Source of the DNA: Deltaproteobacteria bacterium
GTDB taxonomy: Bacteria; Desulfobacterota; Syntrophia; Syntrophales; UBA2185
NCBI GenBank assembly: GCA_026388495.1
Contig: JAPLJQ010000408.1
Coordinates: forward strand, 10,283-74,282
DNA: 64,000 bases
Direction: 5' to 3'
This document shows positions 50,670-59,189 of the stretch, piece by piece. Positions within the stretch are counted from its first letter, which is position 1. Every line of letters begins with the position of its first letter. The notes beneath the pieces are model-generated. The model was not told where the DNA came from. It made no database searches and saw only the letters and a list, made by a program, of their open reading frames with translations. The position numbers were made by a program, and so were the translations under genes.

Positions 50670-51530
50670 TTATTCAAAGTCATACCGGCAAGATATACCA
50701 TTACTATTCAAATAGTCTTTTATTATCTTTAGATTTAAAGCATTTACGACATTATACCTTTTCCCGCTCTTCAGAAATTCAACATTCCCCTCTTCACCGG
50801 ATTCGACCTTAACAGGGTTGTGTTTAATGAAGTCGTAGTGCAGTATACTGGAAACAGCAACGGCATCGGCTTCACCCTCAAGAATTACCTGCTTCAGGTG
50901 TTCGAGATTACCGGCGCCTCCATGAGCGATCACCGGAATGGAAACCATTCTAGAGATCGCCTGCGTCAGCTCGATATCGAATCCGAGACCGGTGCCTTCA
51001 CAGTCCACGGATGTGATAACGATTTCTCCCGCACCGAGCTCTTCAACTTTTTTTGCCCATTCCGCAACATTTACACCGGTATGCTGGCGTCCATTATCAA
51101 TATACGCGAGATAAGATCCATCCGGTTGCTTGATGGCCTCGATTGTGACGACGATAGTTGATGAACCGAAAACTCTCGATGCTTCTCTTATGATCTGCGG
51201 ATTTTTTATAGCGGCAGTATTTAGAGAAACCTTATCTGCTCCAGCCTTCAAGACGCTCTTGATATCATCGATCGTCCTCAATCCACCTCCAACGGTAAGG
51301 GGGATGAATATTTCTCTTGCCGTAAGGGATATAATGTCATGAAGGCTATTTCTATCATACAGACTGGCAACAACATCCATATACATTAATTCATCAGCCC
51401 CTGCTTCATAGTAATAACGAGCAAATTGTTCCGGCCTTCCCAGCACTCTAAGGCCTTCGAGATGGATACCTTTAACCAAGTTTGGCCCTTTAATGTCTAA
51501 ACGAGGAATTATGCGAATATTTTGTTGCAT
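50670..51530 (-). CDS. hisF: HisF-type (beta/alpha)8 ammonia-channel subunit
   Basis: 286 residues, somewhat longer than histidine-pathway HisF (about 255). It has the barrel signature IRIIPRLDIKGPNLVKGIHL, LTVGGGLRTIDDIKSVLKAG, DKVSLNTAAIKNPQIIREA and PVIAHGGAGNLEHLKQVIL. In the histidine enzyme the catalytic acids are D11 and D130 (T. maritima numbering). Here the first is kept (D12), but the second is Glu (E131 in VVTIEAIK). That change and the context indicate that it serves as an ammonia conduit for the sugar amidotransferase rather than a cyclase. The extra C-terminal residues lie past the barrel. Confidence 0.92.
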   Translation of the reverse strand: MQQNIRIIPRLDIKGPNLVKGIHLEGLRVLGRPEQFARYYYEAGADELMYMDVVASLYDRNSLHDIISLTAREIFIPLTVGGGLRTIDDIKSVLKAGADKVSLNTAAIKNPQIIREASRVFGSSTIVVTIEAIKQPDGSYLAYIDNGRQHTGVNVAEWAKKVEELGAGEIVITSVDCEGTGLGFDIELTQAISRMVSIPVIAHGGAGNLEHLKQVILEGEADAVAVSSILHYDFIKHNPVKVESGEEGNVEFLKSGKRYNVVNALNLKIIKDYLNSNGISCRYDFE

Positions 51531-51558
51531 ATTGGATGATTAAAAGGGAAGGGGGCCA

Positions 51559-52947
51559 TCAGGTTTGCCTGAACCCCCTGAAGCTGCTGTCTCTTTCCAA
51601 GTATAACCGCTTCATTTGCTCTTCATATGACGAAAACTTTCTTTTCAAATAGTTTTGCAGGAGAATGGAATTTGCCTCAAAAAGACACTGGTGCACATCA
51701 TCATCAGTAATGTCTGTGAAATTAATCGATATCAAGTCGGAGTTGATGTGTTTTGTTTCATAGAAATCTTCACAATCTTTCAACAAACCTCTTTCGATTG
51801 CATAATAATACAGGGGTGATCCGGGATAAGGCGTAACCGGACGAATGGTGCGCAGATGTGTCCCATCATCGTATTTCAGCAGAAAATCGACTCCTTTTTT
51901 TAAGATTTCTTTATCTTCTCCTATATTTCCGAAAATGATATTGTATCCGGGACTGATACCGGCAGTGATCGTCTCCTCAATTCCGCGAATAATTTGTTTG
52001 GTTGTCAATGCCTTATTCATGTTCTTCAATATTCGATCATCAAGTGATTCGATACCGTAGTTAATAAAAACGCACCCGGCCTGTTTCATCAAGTGAAGTA
52101 CATTTTTTCGCGCGTAATTCAGTCTTCCATTGCAATCCCATTTAATACTTATTTTATGCCTGATAAAATCATTGCAAAGGCTGATGGTCCTTTCCTTAGA
52201 AGACATAAGGAGTTCATCGCCAAATGTGATATGGGTGATACCATAATCCAACTTTAGGAGTTTGATTTCTTCAATAATGCTATCATTGCTTCGAGGGCGG
52301 AAACCTTCATCCATCCGGTAACAGAAGTTACATCTGAACGTACAGCCTCTACCCGAAAGCATTGGCATAACAAAATCAGAATTTGTACAGTGTGGCATTC
52401 GAAAGAGTCGATAATAATTAATGGGGAATAATTCGTAAGCGGGGAGCGGGATGGTGTCTATGTCTTCGATTAATGGCCGGCGCTCATTTATTATGCACCG
52501 CTCGCCTTCTCTATAAGAAATACCTTTAACTTGATCCAGGCTACGCCTGCTTTTCAATGCCTCCAGCAATTCAATAACCGTAACTTCTCCTTCTCCCATT
52601 ACGATCGCATCTGCACCGGTCTTCTTGAGGAAATATTCTGGTTCAGGTGTTGGACCGTGGCCACCGATAAGGTAAAAGGGTCGTTCTTTTGAGTGATTGA
52701 TCGCTTCAGATATCTGAAGTGCCTTATGATATTGATAGTACCCTCCTATAAAGCTTAGGCCGACAATATCAAAAAAATTTTTATCAAGATAGTTTTTTAA
52801 GTGGCTTTCGGGATAATGGTGCACATCCTGATTGTAAATCTCAACATCGTATCCTTCTTTTCGGAGAATCGCAGCGATATAAGCCAATCCCTGCGGAAAC
52901 CAATGGATGTAAGAATCATTATCATAGACTATTAGCAATACCTTCAT
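51559..52947 (-). CDS. Cobalamin-binding-type radical SAM protein
   Basis: 462 residues. The B12-like domain includes LLIVYDNDSYIHWFPQGLAY, VGLSFIGGYYQYHKALQISE, LIGGHGPTPEPEYFLKKTG and AIVMGEGEVTVIEL. The radical SAM motif is CTFRCNFC in MLSGRGCTFRCNFCYRMDEG, then THITFGDELLMSSKERTISL and FINYGIESLDDRILKNMNKA. It lies between the HisF gene and the zinc-ribbon protein, inside the amidination module. That position suggests it acts on the nonulosonate or its acceptor. The substrate is unknown. Confidence 0.9.
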   Translation of the reverse strand: MKVLLIVYDNDSYIHWFPQGLAYIAAILRKEGYDVEIYNQDVHHYPESHLKNYLDKNFFDIVGLSFIGGYYQYHKALQISEAINHSKERPFYLIGGHGPTPEPEYFLKKTGADAIVMGEGEVTVIELLEALKSRRSLDQVKGISYREGERCIINERRPLIEDIDTIPLPAYELFPINYYRLFRMPHCTNSDFVMPMLSGRGCTFRCNFCYRMDEGFRPRSNDSIIEEIKLLKLDYGITHITFGDELLMSSKERTISLCNDFIRHKISIKWDCNGRLNYARKNVLHLMKQAGCVFINYGIESLDDRILKNMNKALTTKQIIRGIEETITAGISPGYNIIFGNIGEDKEILKKGVDFLLKYDDGTHLRTIRPVTPYPGSPLYYYAIERGLLKDCEDFYETKHINSDLISINFTDITDDDVHQCLFEANSILLQNYLKRKFSSYEEQMKRLYLERDSSFRGFRQT

Positions 52948-53004
52948 TTTGAAACCTATTTAGGAAACGATAAATTTTCAGAAGGAGGATTCCTTACTGT
53001 TTTT

Positions 53005-53253
53005 TTACTTGAATATCTGATTAAATCGGAACCTGCATCGTATGAATTTATCGATATTCTTTTCAGGAATGATTAGTTTCATTTCAATGATTTCATCAGA
53101 ATCACAATTTGGGCAATGCTCTTCGTGGCAAAGACAAATCTCCTGACATACTGAGCAAACACGGTAGATCCCTTGTTGGGAGATCATCGGTGAACTTTTT
53201 AATATTTTTATCCTGAATTTTCTTTCTCTTTCTATCCAATCATCATAATTCAT
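53005..53253 (-). CDS. Small zinc-ribbon protein, unknown function
   Basis: 82 residues, MNYDDWIERERKFRIKILKS at the start, then a candidate zinc ribbon CSVCQEICLCHEEHCPNCDS (two CxxC pairs plus extra Cys/His) and a basic C-terminus. It is the only frame in the gap between the radical SAM gene and amidotransferase copy 1 (24 bases downstream of its stop codon). I recognise no named family. It could be a metal-binding partner of the amidotransferase, which itself has two Cys pairs. Confidence 0.6.
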   Translation of the reverse strand: MNYDDWIERERKFRIKILKSSPMISQQGIYRVCSVCQEICLCHEEHCPNCDSDEIIEMKLIIPEKNIDKFIRCRFRFNQIFK

Positions 53254-53277
53254 TTGAGAATTCAGAATAATGGGTAT

Positions 53278-54438
53278 TCAGGAAACCTGATATTTCAGCT
53301 TCCATTCCCCTTCCACTTTCTCCCACAGATGCTTTGACCGCCAGCTATCAATGACCTCCCAGAAATAATCCTCAGATATATCGCAATACGCCAAGAATTC
53401 CTGAAAATGCTTTATGGGAAATTCAGCGTCATATTTATGCACCAATCTTACTCCCTCTTCCCTTGTGAGGTGCCCGTCGCGAATCTCATGTGCCGTATCG
53501 GAGGTCGCTCTGCCTATGCCAAATTTTATTAAAGCCAAATAGTAATGAAAGCCATCAAGCCTATCATCAAAGGAGGCATATTTAGAGTAAGTACCCTCAT
53601 TTCGGTTGGGAAGAGCTTTGAAACCCGTGTTCTCAACACAATAATAATAATTTTCCTGAGGGGTCCACTTTTCATAATAGCTGAAAAAATGAACCTCAAC
53701 GCCCATAGCATCAAGTTTATCAACCGGCGGGGCCATGTATGGAACAAGTTCTCGTTTATCAATGCCATACTGGACGAGATCCTCGGGTGCAATACCCGAA
53801 AAATAATGCTTTTTATGGTCAGTTCGATAATCTCTCGTTGGCATAAATGCGTTTTTCATATCACCTCCATATTCCACTTCACCGTTTTCACCATACACGA
53901 GGAGAGGTATTTTGAAATTAGCTGCAATGGTCAGTGGAAAATTCGTCTGTCCATAAATAAATGGTTGGAAAGGATCTCCCAGAATTTCAAAAGCAATTTT
54001 TGTTAATTTTCGGTGGGTATGTCCATTGGGCGATCCGAGAATATTATCCAATCCCCCCACATGGATTCCTGCCTGTAAATTCATCCATCCGGCATCGGTA
54101 TAAAGGTGGGGTGACCAAGTAACAGTCAATGGGTTCATACCATATTTCGCCTTTAGTTTATGTGCTACTGAACCACTGTCTTTGCCTCCACTAAAAGGAA
54201 CAATAACATCGAAGGATCCGTCATTTCTTTTGAATCGGTCACAAAGATCTCTCAATTCTTTTTCCCTGAGATTCCAATCAACTTTGGAATCCTTGTACTC
54301 GGCAAATCTGCATGCTGAGCATACACCCTCTCCATCAAAAACAATTCTCGGTCGCTGATTGGAAATCGTACATTTCTTACAATATTTCACTTCGGAAGGT
54401 AAGTTATACATTTTTACCGTATCGTTAGGTTGAATCAT
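53278..54438 (-). CDS. N-acetyl-sugar amidotransferase (WbpG/LegX/PseA-like), copy 1
   Basis: 386 residues. Cys pairs C20/C23 (CKKC) and C40/C43 (CSAC) and the PP-loop SGGKDS at about 83-88 within DVIVPFSGGKDSGS match the amidotransferase family that makes acetamidino sugars. Both copies in this window share KYGM[HN]PLTVTWSP, the GE[NG]-x-EYG region and NTG[YF][QK]A, but the pairs are clearly diverged. One may act on the nonulosonate and the other on a second acetamido group. It is 80 bases after the LegF gene; the gap holds no feature I can name. Confidence 0.93.
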   Translation of the reverse strand: MIQPNDTVKMYNLPSEVKYCKKCTISNQRPRIVFDGEGVCSACRFAEYKDSKVDWNLREKELRDLCDRFKRNDGSFDVIVPFSGGKDSGSVAHKLKAKYGMNPLTVTWSPHLYTDAGWMNLQAGIHVGGLDNILGSPNGHTHRKLTKIAFEILGDPFQPFIYGQTNFPLTIAANFKIPLLVYGENGEVEYGGDMKNAFMPTRDYRTDHKKHYFSGIAPEDLVQYGIDKRELVPYMAPPVDKLDAMGVEVHFFSYYEKWTPQENYYYCVENTGFKALPNRNEGTYSKYASFDDRLDGFHYYLALIKFGIGRATSDTAHEIRDGHLTREEGVRLVHKYDAEFPIKHFQEFLAYCDISEDYFWEVIDSWRSKHLWEKVEGEWKLKYQVS

Positions 54439-54518
54439 GTATGCTACTCCTTTTAAGGGTTTTACATGCTTTAATCATCAAAACTCACCTATTCTTCTTA
54501 ATGCAAAAACCATCCAAC

Positions 54519-55208
54519 TTATTTGTCGGATAGCAGAATCTCACAGATTTTCATATCCAGCTCTGTATCCAAATCCATGGATTTCTTTCTAGGCATTTCA
54601 TATGTGACTGTTTCATTTGTGATAAAGGACCTGTGTCGTCGTATAAAGTCGACTTCTGCTACATAGATAGCTCCATTCAGGATATATACTTTGGGAATGT
54701 CCTGGCGACGAGAAAACTTGGTTTTAGATTTCAGAAGAGGCAAAAGATGGCCCGTTTCGTCGAGCTGGTACATCCAGTAGGGGTTTTTATCCACCTCAGT
54801 TATGGAAACACATGCAGGCGCTTGATTCCTATGACATAATTCGATACAATCGTCTATATCGGTGATGTTTCTTAGCGGTGATGTCGGTTGCAGTAAGACA
54901 ATGTAAAAGAAATTATCTTTCAGCGTATCCAAGGCATGTAATATTGGTTCGATCATGGGCGTTTCGTCCTGTGCCAACTCGACGGGCCTTACAAAAGGAA
55001 TATCGCATCCCCATTCGGATGCAATATTGATGATTTCCTCATCTTCCGATGAGAGGATCAATCGATCTATGTATTTTGATTTTCTTGCTGCCTCGATAGA
55101 CCAAGCGATGAGGGGCTTCCCAGCGAGAGGCACAATGTTTTTACGAGGGATTCCTTTTGAACCTCCACGAGCAGGAATGATAGCGAGAACAGTTTTACCT
55201 TGGATCAT
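54519..55208 (-). CDS. legF: CMP-legionaminate/acylneuraminate synthetase (LegF/NeuA family)
   Basis: 229 residues. The full nucleotide-binding motif IPARGGSKGIPRKNIVPLAG is at the N-terminus, followed by KPLIAWSIEAARKSKYIDRL, SSEDEEIINIASEWG and LLQPTSPLRNITDIDDCIEL. It forms the CMP-activated nonulosonic acid from CTP and the free sugar. Together with the upstream NeuB and NeuC homologues and LegB, LegC and LegH it indicates legionaminic acid or an analogue. The start overlaps the end of the PtmE-like gene by 14 bases, implying coupling. Confidence 0.92.
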   Translation of the reverse strand: MIQGKTVLAIIPARGGSKGIPRKNIVPLAGKPLIAWSIEAARKSKYIDRLILSSEDEEIINIASEWGCDIPFVRPVELAQDETPMIEPILHALDTLKDNFFYIVLLQPTSPLRNITDIDDCIELCHRNQAPACVSITEVDKNPYWMYQLDETGHLLPLLKSKTKFSRRQDIPKVYILNGAIYVAEVDFIRRHRSFITNETVTYEMPRKKSMDLDTELDMKICEILLSDK

Positions 55209-56256
55209 CTAAGAAAACCTTCGGATATTCGCCATTAGCCTTTTCCAGATCATCGAGCCTACCAATATCAATCCAATACTCGCGGACAGGAAAAGCCACT
55301 GTTTCATATTCAAGCTCAATAAGCTTCTCGAATAATGATGTCATATTAAACGTAATGTTTTTGGGGATAAATTGAAGGACATCCGGCTCCAGCACATATA
55401 TGCCTGCATTGACGTAGAAACGATGTTCAGGTTTTTCATTAATACTTGTTAATCTGTGTTGATCTGTTTTAACGACACCGAAAGGAACCTTGAAGAAATA
55501 ATCCTGAATGCACATCGTTGCCTTGGCCTTTTGGGATGTATGAAAATCAAGCAGATGTTGCATACTGATTTTTGTGAGGACATCTCCATTTATGACAATA
55601 AGTGGATGATTTGGGCTCTCGGGAAGAAGGCTTAATGAGCCTGCAGTGCCCATGAATATTTCTTCCCGGATATATCTAATATCCACATCCCACCGTGAGC
55701 CATTACCGAGAAAAGTCTCTATCAGATCCGCCTTATAATTTACTGAGATATAAAATCTGCGAAATCCCATCATGACAAAGCTCTCAACAATGGTCTCGAT
55801 AAGGGGTTTGTTTCCGATTTTAAGCATTGGCTTCGGCAAAACATTGGTTAAAGGCTGAAGTCGACTGCCAAGACCGCCAGCCATTATAACTACCCAGTTT
55901 TCCTTTTCGGTCGGTGGGATCAAGTCGTCCAAAATTCTCAAGTCGATAACCCTTCCTTGGTCATCAAGGATGGGAATCTGCCTTAACTCAGTTTGTTTCA
56001 TTAGGCACAGAATCTCATCCCGCGAGCGATATGCGCTCACAGCGGTGAAATCCCTCTTGAGGATGAGATCTACGGGTTGATCCAGAGAAATCCCATTCAG
56101 CAGCCCTCTCCTGATATCTCCATCCGTCACCACACCTATCAGATGTTGTTCGTCATCGATCACCAGCGCAATCTGCATGGAACTTGTATCGATTATCTGC
56201 ATGGCGTTAAGAATAGGTGTTGATGCTGTAATCAATGTCTTTTTCCAGTCTTTCAT
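55195..56256 (-). CDS. ptmE: CBS-domain nucleotidyltransferase (PtmE-like)
   Basis: 353 residues. Two CBS domains occupy about 1-115 (LVIDDEQHLIGVVTDGDIRR and LRQIPILDDQGRVIDLRIL). The nucleotidyltransferase begins at about 121 with WVVIMAGGLGSRLQPLTNVL and continues with PKPMLKIGNKPLIETIVESF. In Campylobacter, PtmE of this layout makes the GDP-glucosamine used for GDP-linked legionaminate synthesis. The other Campylobacter genes for that route (ptmF, ptmA, pgmL) are not here, so whether the donor is GDP- or UDP-linked is open. It lies between LegF and LegG genes. Confidence 0.88.
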   Translation of the reverse strand: MKDWKKTLITASTPILNAMQIIDTSSMQIALVIDDEQHLIGVVTDGDIRRGLLNGISLDQPVDLILKRDFTAVSAYRSRDEILCLMKQTELRQIPILDDQGRVIDLRILDDLIPPTEKENWVVIMAGGLGSRLQPLTNVLPKPMLKIGNKPLIETIVESFVMMGFRRFYISVNYKADLIETFLGNGSRWDVDIRYIREEIFMGTAGSLSLLPESPNHPLIVINGDVLTKISMQHLLDFHTSQKAKATMCIQDYFFKVPFGVVKTDQHRLTSINEKPEHRFYVNAGIYVLEPDVLQFIPKNITFNMTSLFEKLIELEYETVAFPVREYWIDIGRLDDLEKANGEYPKVFLDDPR

Positions 56257-56368
56257 ATTTCATTTATCCTCGTAGAAACTCTTATAGATGATACAATATT
56301 GTTTCATGGTCTTGTCTCTCAATCATGTTTCTAAACATTACTTCTCCGGATAAAGCCATATTCTGCCA

Positions 56369-57532
56369 TCAGGGAATCATTACATCATAGAATGTTTTTT
56401 TTGTAATGCAGAAAATATCTGACTTTTTAAGCAATCGGACAATTGTTGAACATGTATCCGGTCGTTCATAGGGGTTCGATATGTCGGAGAGGCTCTTTTG
56501 AAAGGCAGGGGATAACACGCGATCTATTGTCTTCTGGATTTCCCTGGCTGCGGTCGAACAATTCAATGTGATGGCTGCCTGTATGCGCCCTTTCTGTCGG
56601 TCGCCGATATTGACAGTGGGAATTTTGAAAGACGGCGCCTCTATGATACCGCTGGAACTATTGCCAATTACTGCGCTTGCATATTTCATAGCTGACAGAT
56701 AACGGTGCATGCCCAGTGAGGTCACCGCGAGATAGCGTTCCGGGCGTTTTTCTGCATATTCGTCAATCAGGCGGTTGATTGCCCGACCGTTCATGTCGGC
56801 ATTGGCCTTTGTAAAGATCACATTGTATTCGGGGAATGAATCCAAGGCATGCAGCAGGGCCTGGAATTGCCCCTCAGATGTTGCTTTTTCAAGGGTCACA
56901 GGGTGAAACGTCACGAGGAAATAGGGCTTGTCAAGATTGAATCCGATGGATTCCGCCAGTTGGCTACGTTCCATGAGCGACATACGCCGGATGTTGTCAA
57001 CACCAAGGGCGCCGACGTTAAATACTCGATCCGGGGCTTCCCCCAGTTGGATGATGCGCTGACGGTATTCTTCGCAACTGGCAAAATGCAGGTGAGACAT
57101 TTTTGTTATCGAATGACGGAAAGCTTCGTCAATGGCGCCTTCCGTGGTCTCCCCGCCATGAATATGGGCCAGTGGCACCCGGCAGACTTGTGCCGCGGCA
57201 GCCATGCAAAATATTTCAAATCGGTCACCAAGCACTACCACCATATCCGGCTTCAGCCGCTGGAGCGCCTCGCCATAGCCGATTATGGCAAGTCCCATGG
57301 ATTTACATATGGCAGTTGGGGTGTCGCTGGAGAGGAGTATTTCTATGGTTTCATCCGGTTCAAAACCGTCCGCCCGGATTTCCTGGATAGTCATGCCAAA
57401 CTCAGGCGACAGGTGCATGCCCGTGGCAACGACCTGCAAGGTTAAATCCGGATCATCCTGGATGCCCTGCATAACCCACTGCAGAAGTCCGTACTCGGCT
57501 CGACTACCGGTGACAATACAGATTTTTCTCAT
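56369..57532 (-). CDS. legG: Hydrolysing NDP-sugar 2-epimerase (LegG/NeuC)
   Basis: I prefer the ATG at 57532 (MRKICIVTGSRAEYGLLQWV), where the family N-terminus begins. A longer frame to 57607 would overlap the neuB stop, has AAGGA upstream and adds 25 unusual residues, so it cannot be ruled out. About 387 residues: VVVLGDRFEIFCMAAAAQV, AHIHGGETTEGAIDEAFRHS, YFLVTFHPVTLEKATSEGQ and GNSSSGIIEAPSFKIPTV. NeuC-type enzymes remove the nucleotide and epimerise C2, releasing the 6-deoxy-mannose derivative that NeuB condenses with PEP. Confidence 0.92.
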   Translation of the reverse strand: MRKICIVTGSRAEYGLLQWVMQGIQDDPDLTLQVVATGMHLSPEFGMTIQEIRADGFEPDETIEILLSSDTPTAICKSMGLAIIGYGEALQRLKPDMVVVLGDRFEIFCMAAAAQVCRVPLAHIHGGETTEGAIDEAFRHSITKMSHLHFASCEEYRQRIIQLGEAPDRVFNVGALGVDNIRRMSLMERSQLAESIGFNLDKPYFLVTFHPVTLEKATSEGQFQALLHALDSFPEYNVIFTKANADMNGRAINRLIDEYAEKRPERYLAVTSLGMHRYLSAMKYASAVIGNSSSGIIEAPSFKIPTVNIGDRQKGRIQAAITLNCSTAAREIQKTIDRVLSPAFQKSLSDISNPYERPDTCSTIVRLLKKSDIFCITKKTFYDVMIP

Positions 57533-57603
57533 TTTTTTCTTCTTTATCGTGTGCTTGAACTTCAAAACCGCAAAGTTCGGCTCTATGGATGTCCTCTTAT
57601 AGC

Positions 57604-58602
57604 TCATATCAGCTCATCCTTTTTATAATCTTTTTGCGCGGCCCGTCCCACGACTTCGTCCCATCGCATGGGAGAGATACCAGTGCCGGGGCGTTTGGCT
57701 GTGATGTTATCGACACTGAATGGTTCGCCCGTCTTGATTGGTTGGGCCGTCACCAGCGACTTACGCGCAATGGACTTGTTTTTTACTTCACTCGGGCTGG
57801 GGCGTTTGATGCCATCACCGAGAGCTGTTTCAATATTGCGGATCGCCTGCACCATCGCCTTAAGCTCATAAGGTTCCAGGCTCGCTTTGTGGTCGGGTCC
57901 CGGAAGGTTTCGATCCAGGGTAAAGTGTTTTTCTAATACCGCTGCCCCCAGTGCCACCGCAGCGACCGCCACTTCAATGCCGGGCGTATGATCCGAGTAG
58001 CCTACAGGTACTCCAAAGGCATGACCAATCGTCATCATGGCTCTCAGATTGACATCCTCAAACGGGGTTGGGTATTCGGTGTTGCAGTGAAGAATGGTAA
58101 TGTTTTCCAAAGGTGTTCCGGATTCGGTAAGGACATCCAAGGCATCCTCGATTTCACCCAGATCGGCCATGCCGGTGGATAGAATCAGCCGTTTTTTCAA
58201 AGTCCCCAGTTTTCTCAGATAGGGTAGGTTGGTGATCTCGCCTGATGGTATCTTGAAAATTTCCAACCCTAATCGGTACAGCAGATCAATGCTTTCCATG
58301 TCAAATGGTGTTGACAGAAATTGAATGCCTTTGTACTGACAGTACTGATAAAGCTGGATATGCGCCGTTTCATCCAGCTCAAGCTTTTTGACCATCTCCA
58401 GTTGTGATTCATCCGTGCCGGTGGTGTGCTTCTGGTAGCCAGCTTTGGATGCATTGACGGCAATGACCTTTTCGGCCTTGAACGTCTGAAACTTCACGGC
58501 ATCCGCCCCGGCAGCGATGGCGATATCAATCAGCTGAAACGCCATTTCTATGCTGCCATTATGGTTGACACCGGCTTCGGCTATAATAAAGGTTTTATTC
58601 AT
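57604..58602 (-). CDS. legI: Nonulosonate (legionaminate) synthase, NeuB family
   Basis: 332 residues. The NeuB barrel shows FIIAEAGVNHNGSIEMAFQL, DAVKFQTFKAEKVIAVNAS, FLSTPFDMESIDLLYRLG, FKIPSGEITNLPYLRKLG and YSDHTPGIEVAVAAVALGA; the C-terminal antifreeze-like SAF domain includes SIARKSLVTAQPIKTGEPFS and KRPGTGISPM. It condenses PEP with the 2,4-diacetamido-2,4,6-trideoxymannose-type sugar to give the 9-carbon acid. It is flanked by the acetyltransferase (overlap of four bases upstream) and epimerase genes. Confidence 0.95.
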   Translation of the reverse strand: MNKTFIIAEAGVNHNGSIEMAFQLIDIAIAAGADAVKFQTFKAEKVIAVNASKAGYQKHTTGTDESQLEMVKKLELDETAHIQLYQYCQYKGIQFLSTPFDMESIDLLYRLGLEIFKIPSGEITNLPYLRKLGTLKKRLILSTGMADLGEIEDALDVLTESGTPLENITILHCNTEYPTPFEDVNLRAMMTIGHAFGVPVGYSDHTPGIEVAVAAVALGAAVLEKHFTLDRNLPGPDHKASLEPYELKAMVQAIRNIETALGDGIKRPSPSEVKNKSIARKSLVTAQPIKTGEPFSVDNITAKRPGTGISPMRWDEVVGRAAQKDYKKDELI

Positions 58603-59189
58603 CGATTTTGGGGTATAAGGCTGTTGGCCTTGATAAAGCTGTTAGAAGGGATTGATGTGTTTTCCGCTGCTACTGCGCCACTTCCGAAAAAAGAGCCGCT
58701 GCCTATTTTTACCCCGCCATTAACGACCGCATCTGTTGAAATGTGGCAGTGATCTTCAATGACGGCATCATGTTCCACAAGGGCCTTGGTATTGATGATA
58801 CAATTCTTGCCAACACTCGCGCCTGCATTAATCAGGGAATGGTGCATGACGATGGTTCCTTCAGCGACATGTGCATGGGGGGAGACATAGGCAAGGGGGG
58901 ATTGAATCACAGGAAACTGAGCGCCCATCAGTATAAAATCATTAAATAATTCAATGCGTCGAATCGGGGATTTAATCTGCCCCAGCGTGATCAGTACATA
59001 GGGATATGTCCCGATCAGATCGGGAAGATCGTCATCGGATCCCAGAACAGAATATCCCAGAACGGACCGCCCCAGTTTCTCAGGCACATCCACAATCCCG
59101 GCAATGGTAAATCGGCCTTCCTGTTCTATGACATCGATACAGGCCTTGCAGTGGCCGCCACCGCCGATTAGGATGATTTTTTCTTTCAT
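58599..59189 (-). CDS. legH: Left-handed beta-helix acetyltransferase (LegH/PglD/NeuD)
   Basis: 196 residues. The N-terminal Rossmann-like part starts MKEKIILIGGGGHCKACIDV. The C-terminal hexapeptide-repeat helix reads HAHVAEGTIVMHHSLINAGA, SVGKNCIINTKALVEHDAVI, EDHCHISTDAVVNGGVKIG. The His in VEHDAVI matches the active-site His of PglD. It should N-acetylate C4 of the 4-amino sugar from LegC using acetyl-CoA. Both its start and stop overlap neighbouring genes (stop/start ATGA with neuB and with legC), indicating tight coupling. Confidence 0.92.
   Translation of the reverse strand: MKEKIILIGGGGHCKACIDVIEQEGRFTIAGIVDVPEKLGRSVLGYSVLGSDDDLPDLIGTYPYVLITLGQIKSPIRRIELFNDFILMGAQFPVIQSPLAYVSPHAHVAEGTIVMHHSLINAGASVGKNCIINTKALVEHDAVIEDHCHISTDAVVNGGVKIGSGSFFGSGAVAAENTSIPSNSFIKANSLIPQNR

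Noticed and set aside
50000..51530. HisF/HisH as histidine biosynthesis genes
   Set aside because: They are beside an amidotransferase gene, HisF has a changed catalytic acid, and no hisA, hisI or hisB is near.
56849..57445. 198-residue open frame on the plus strand
   Set aside because: Antisense to legG; no recognisable domain.
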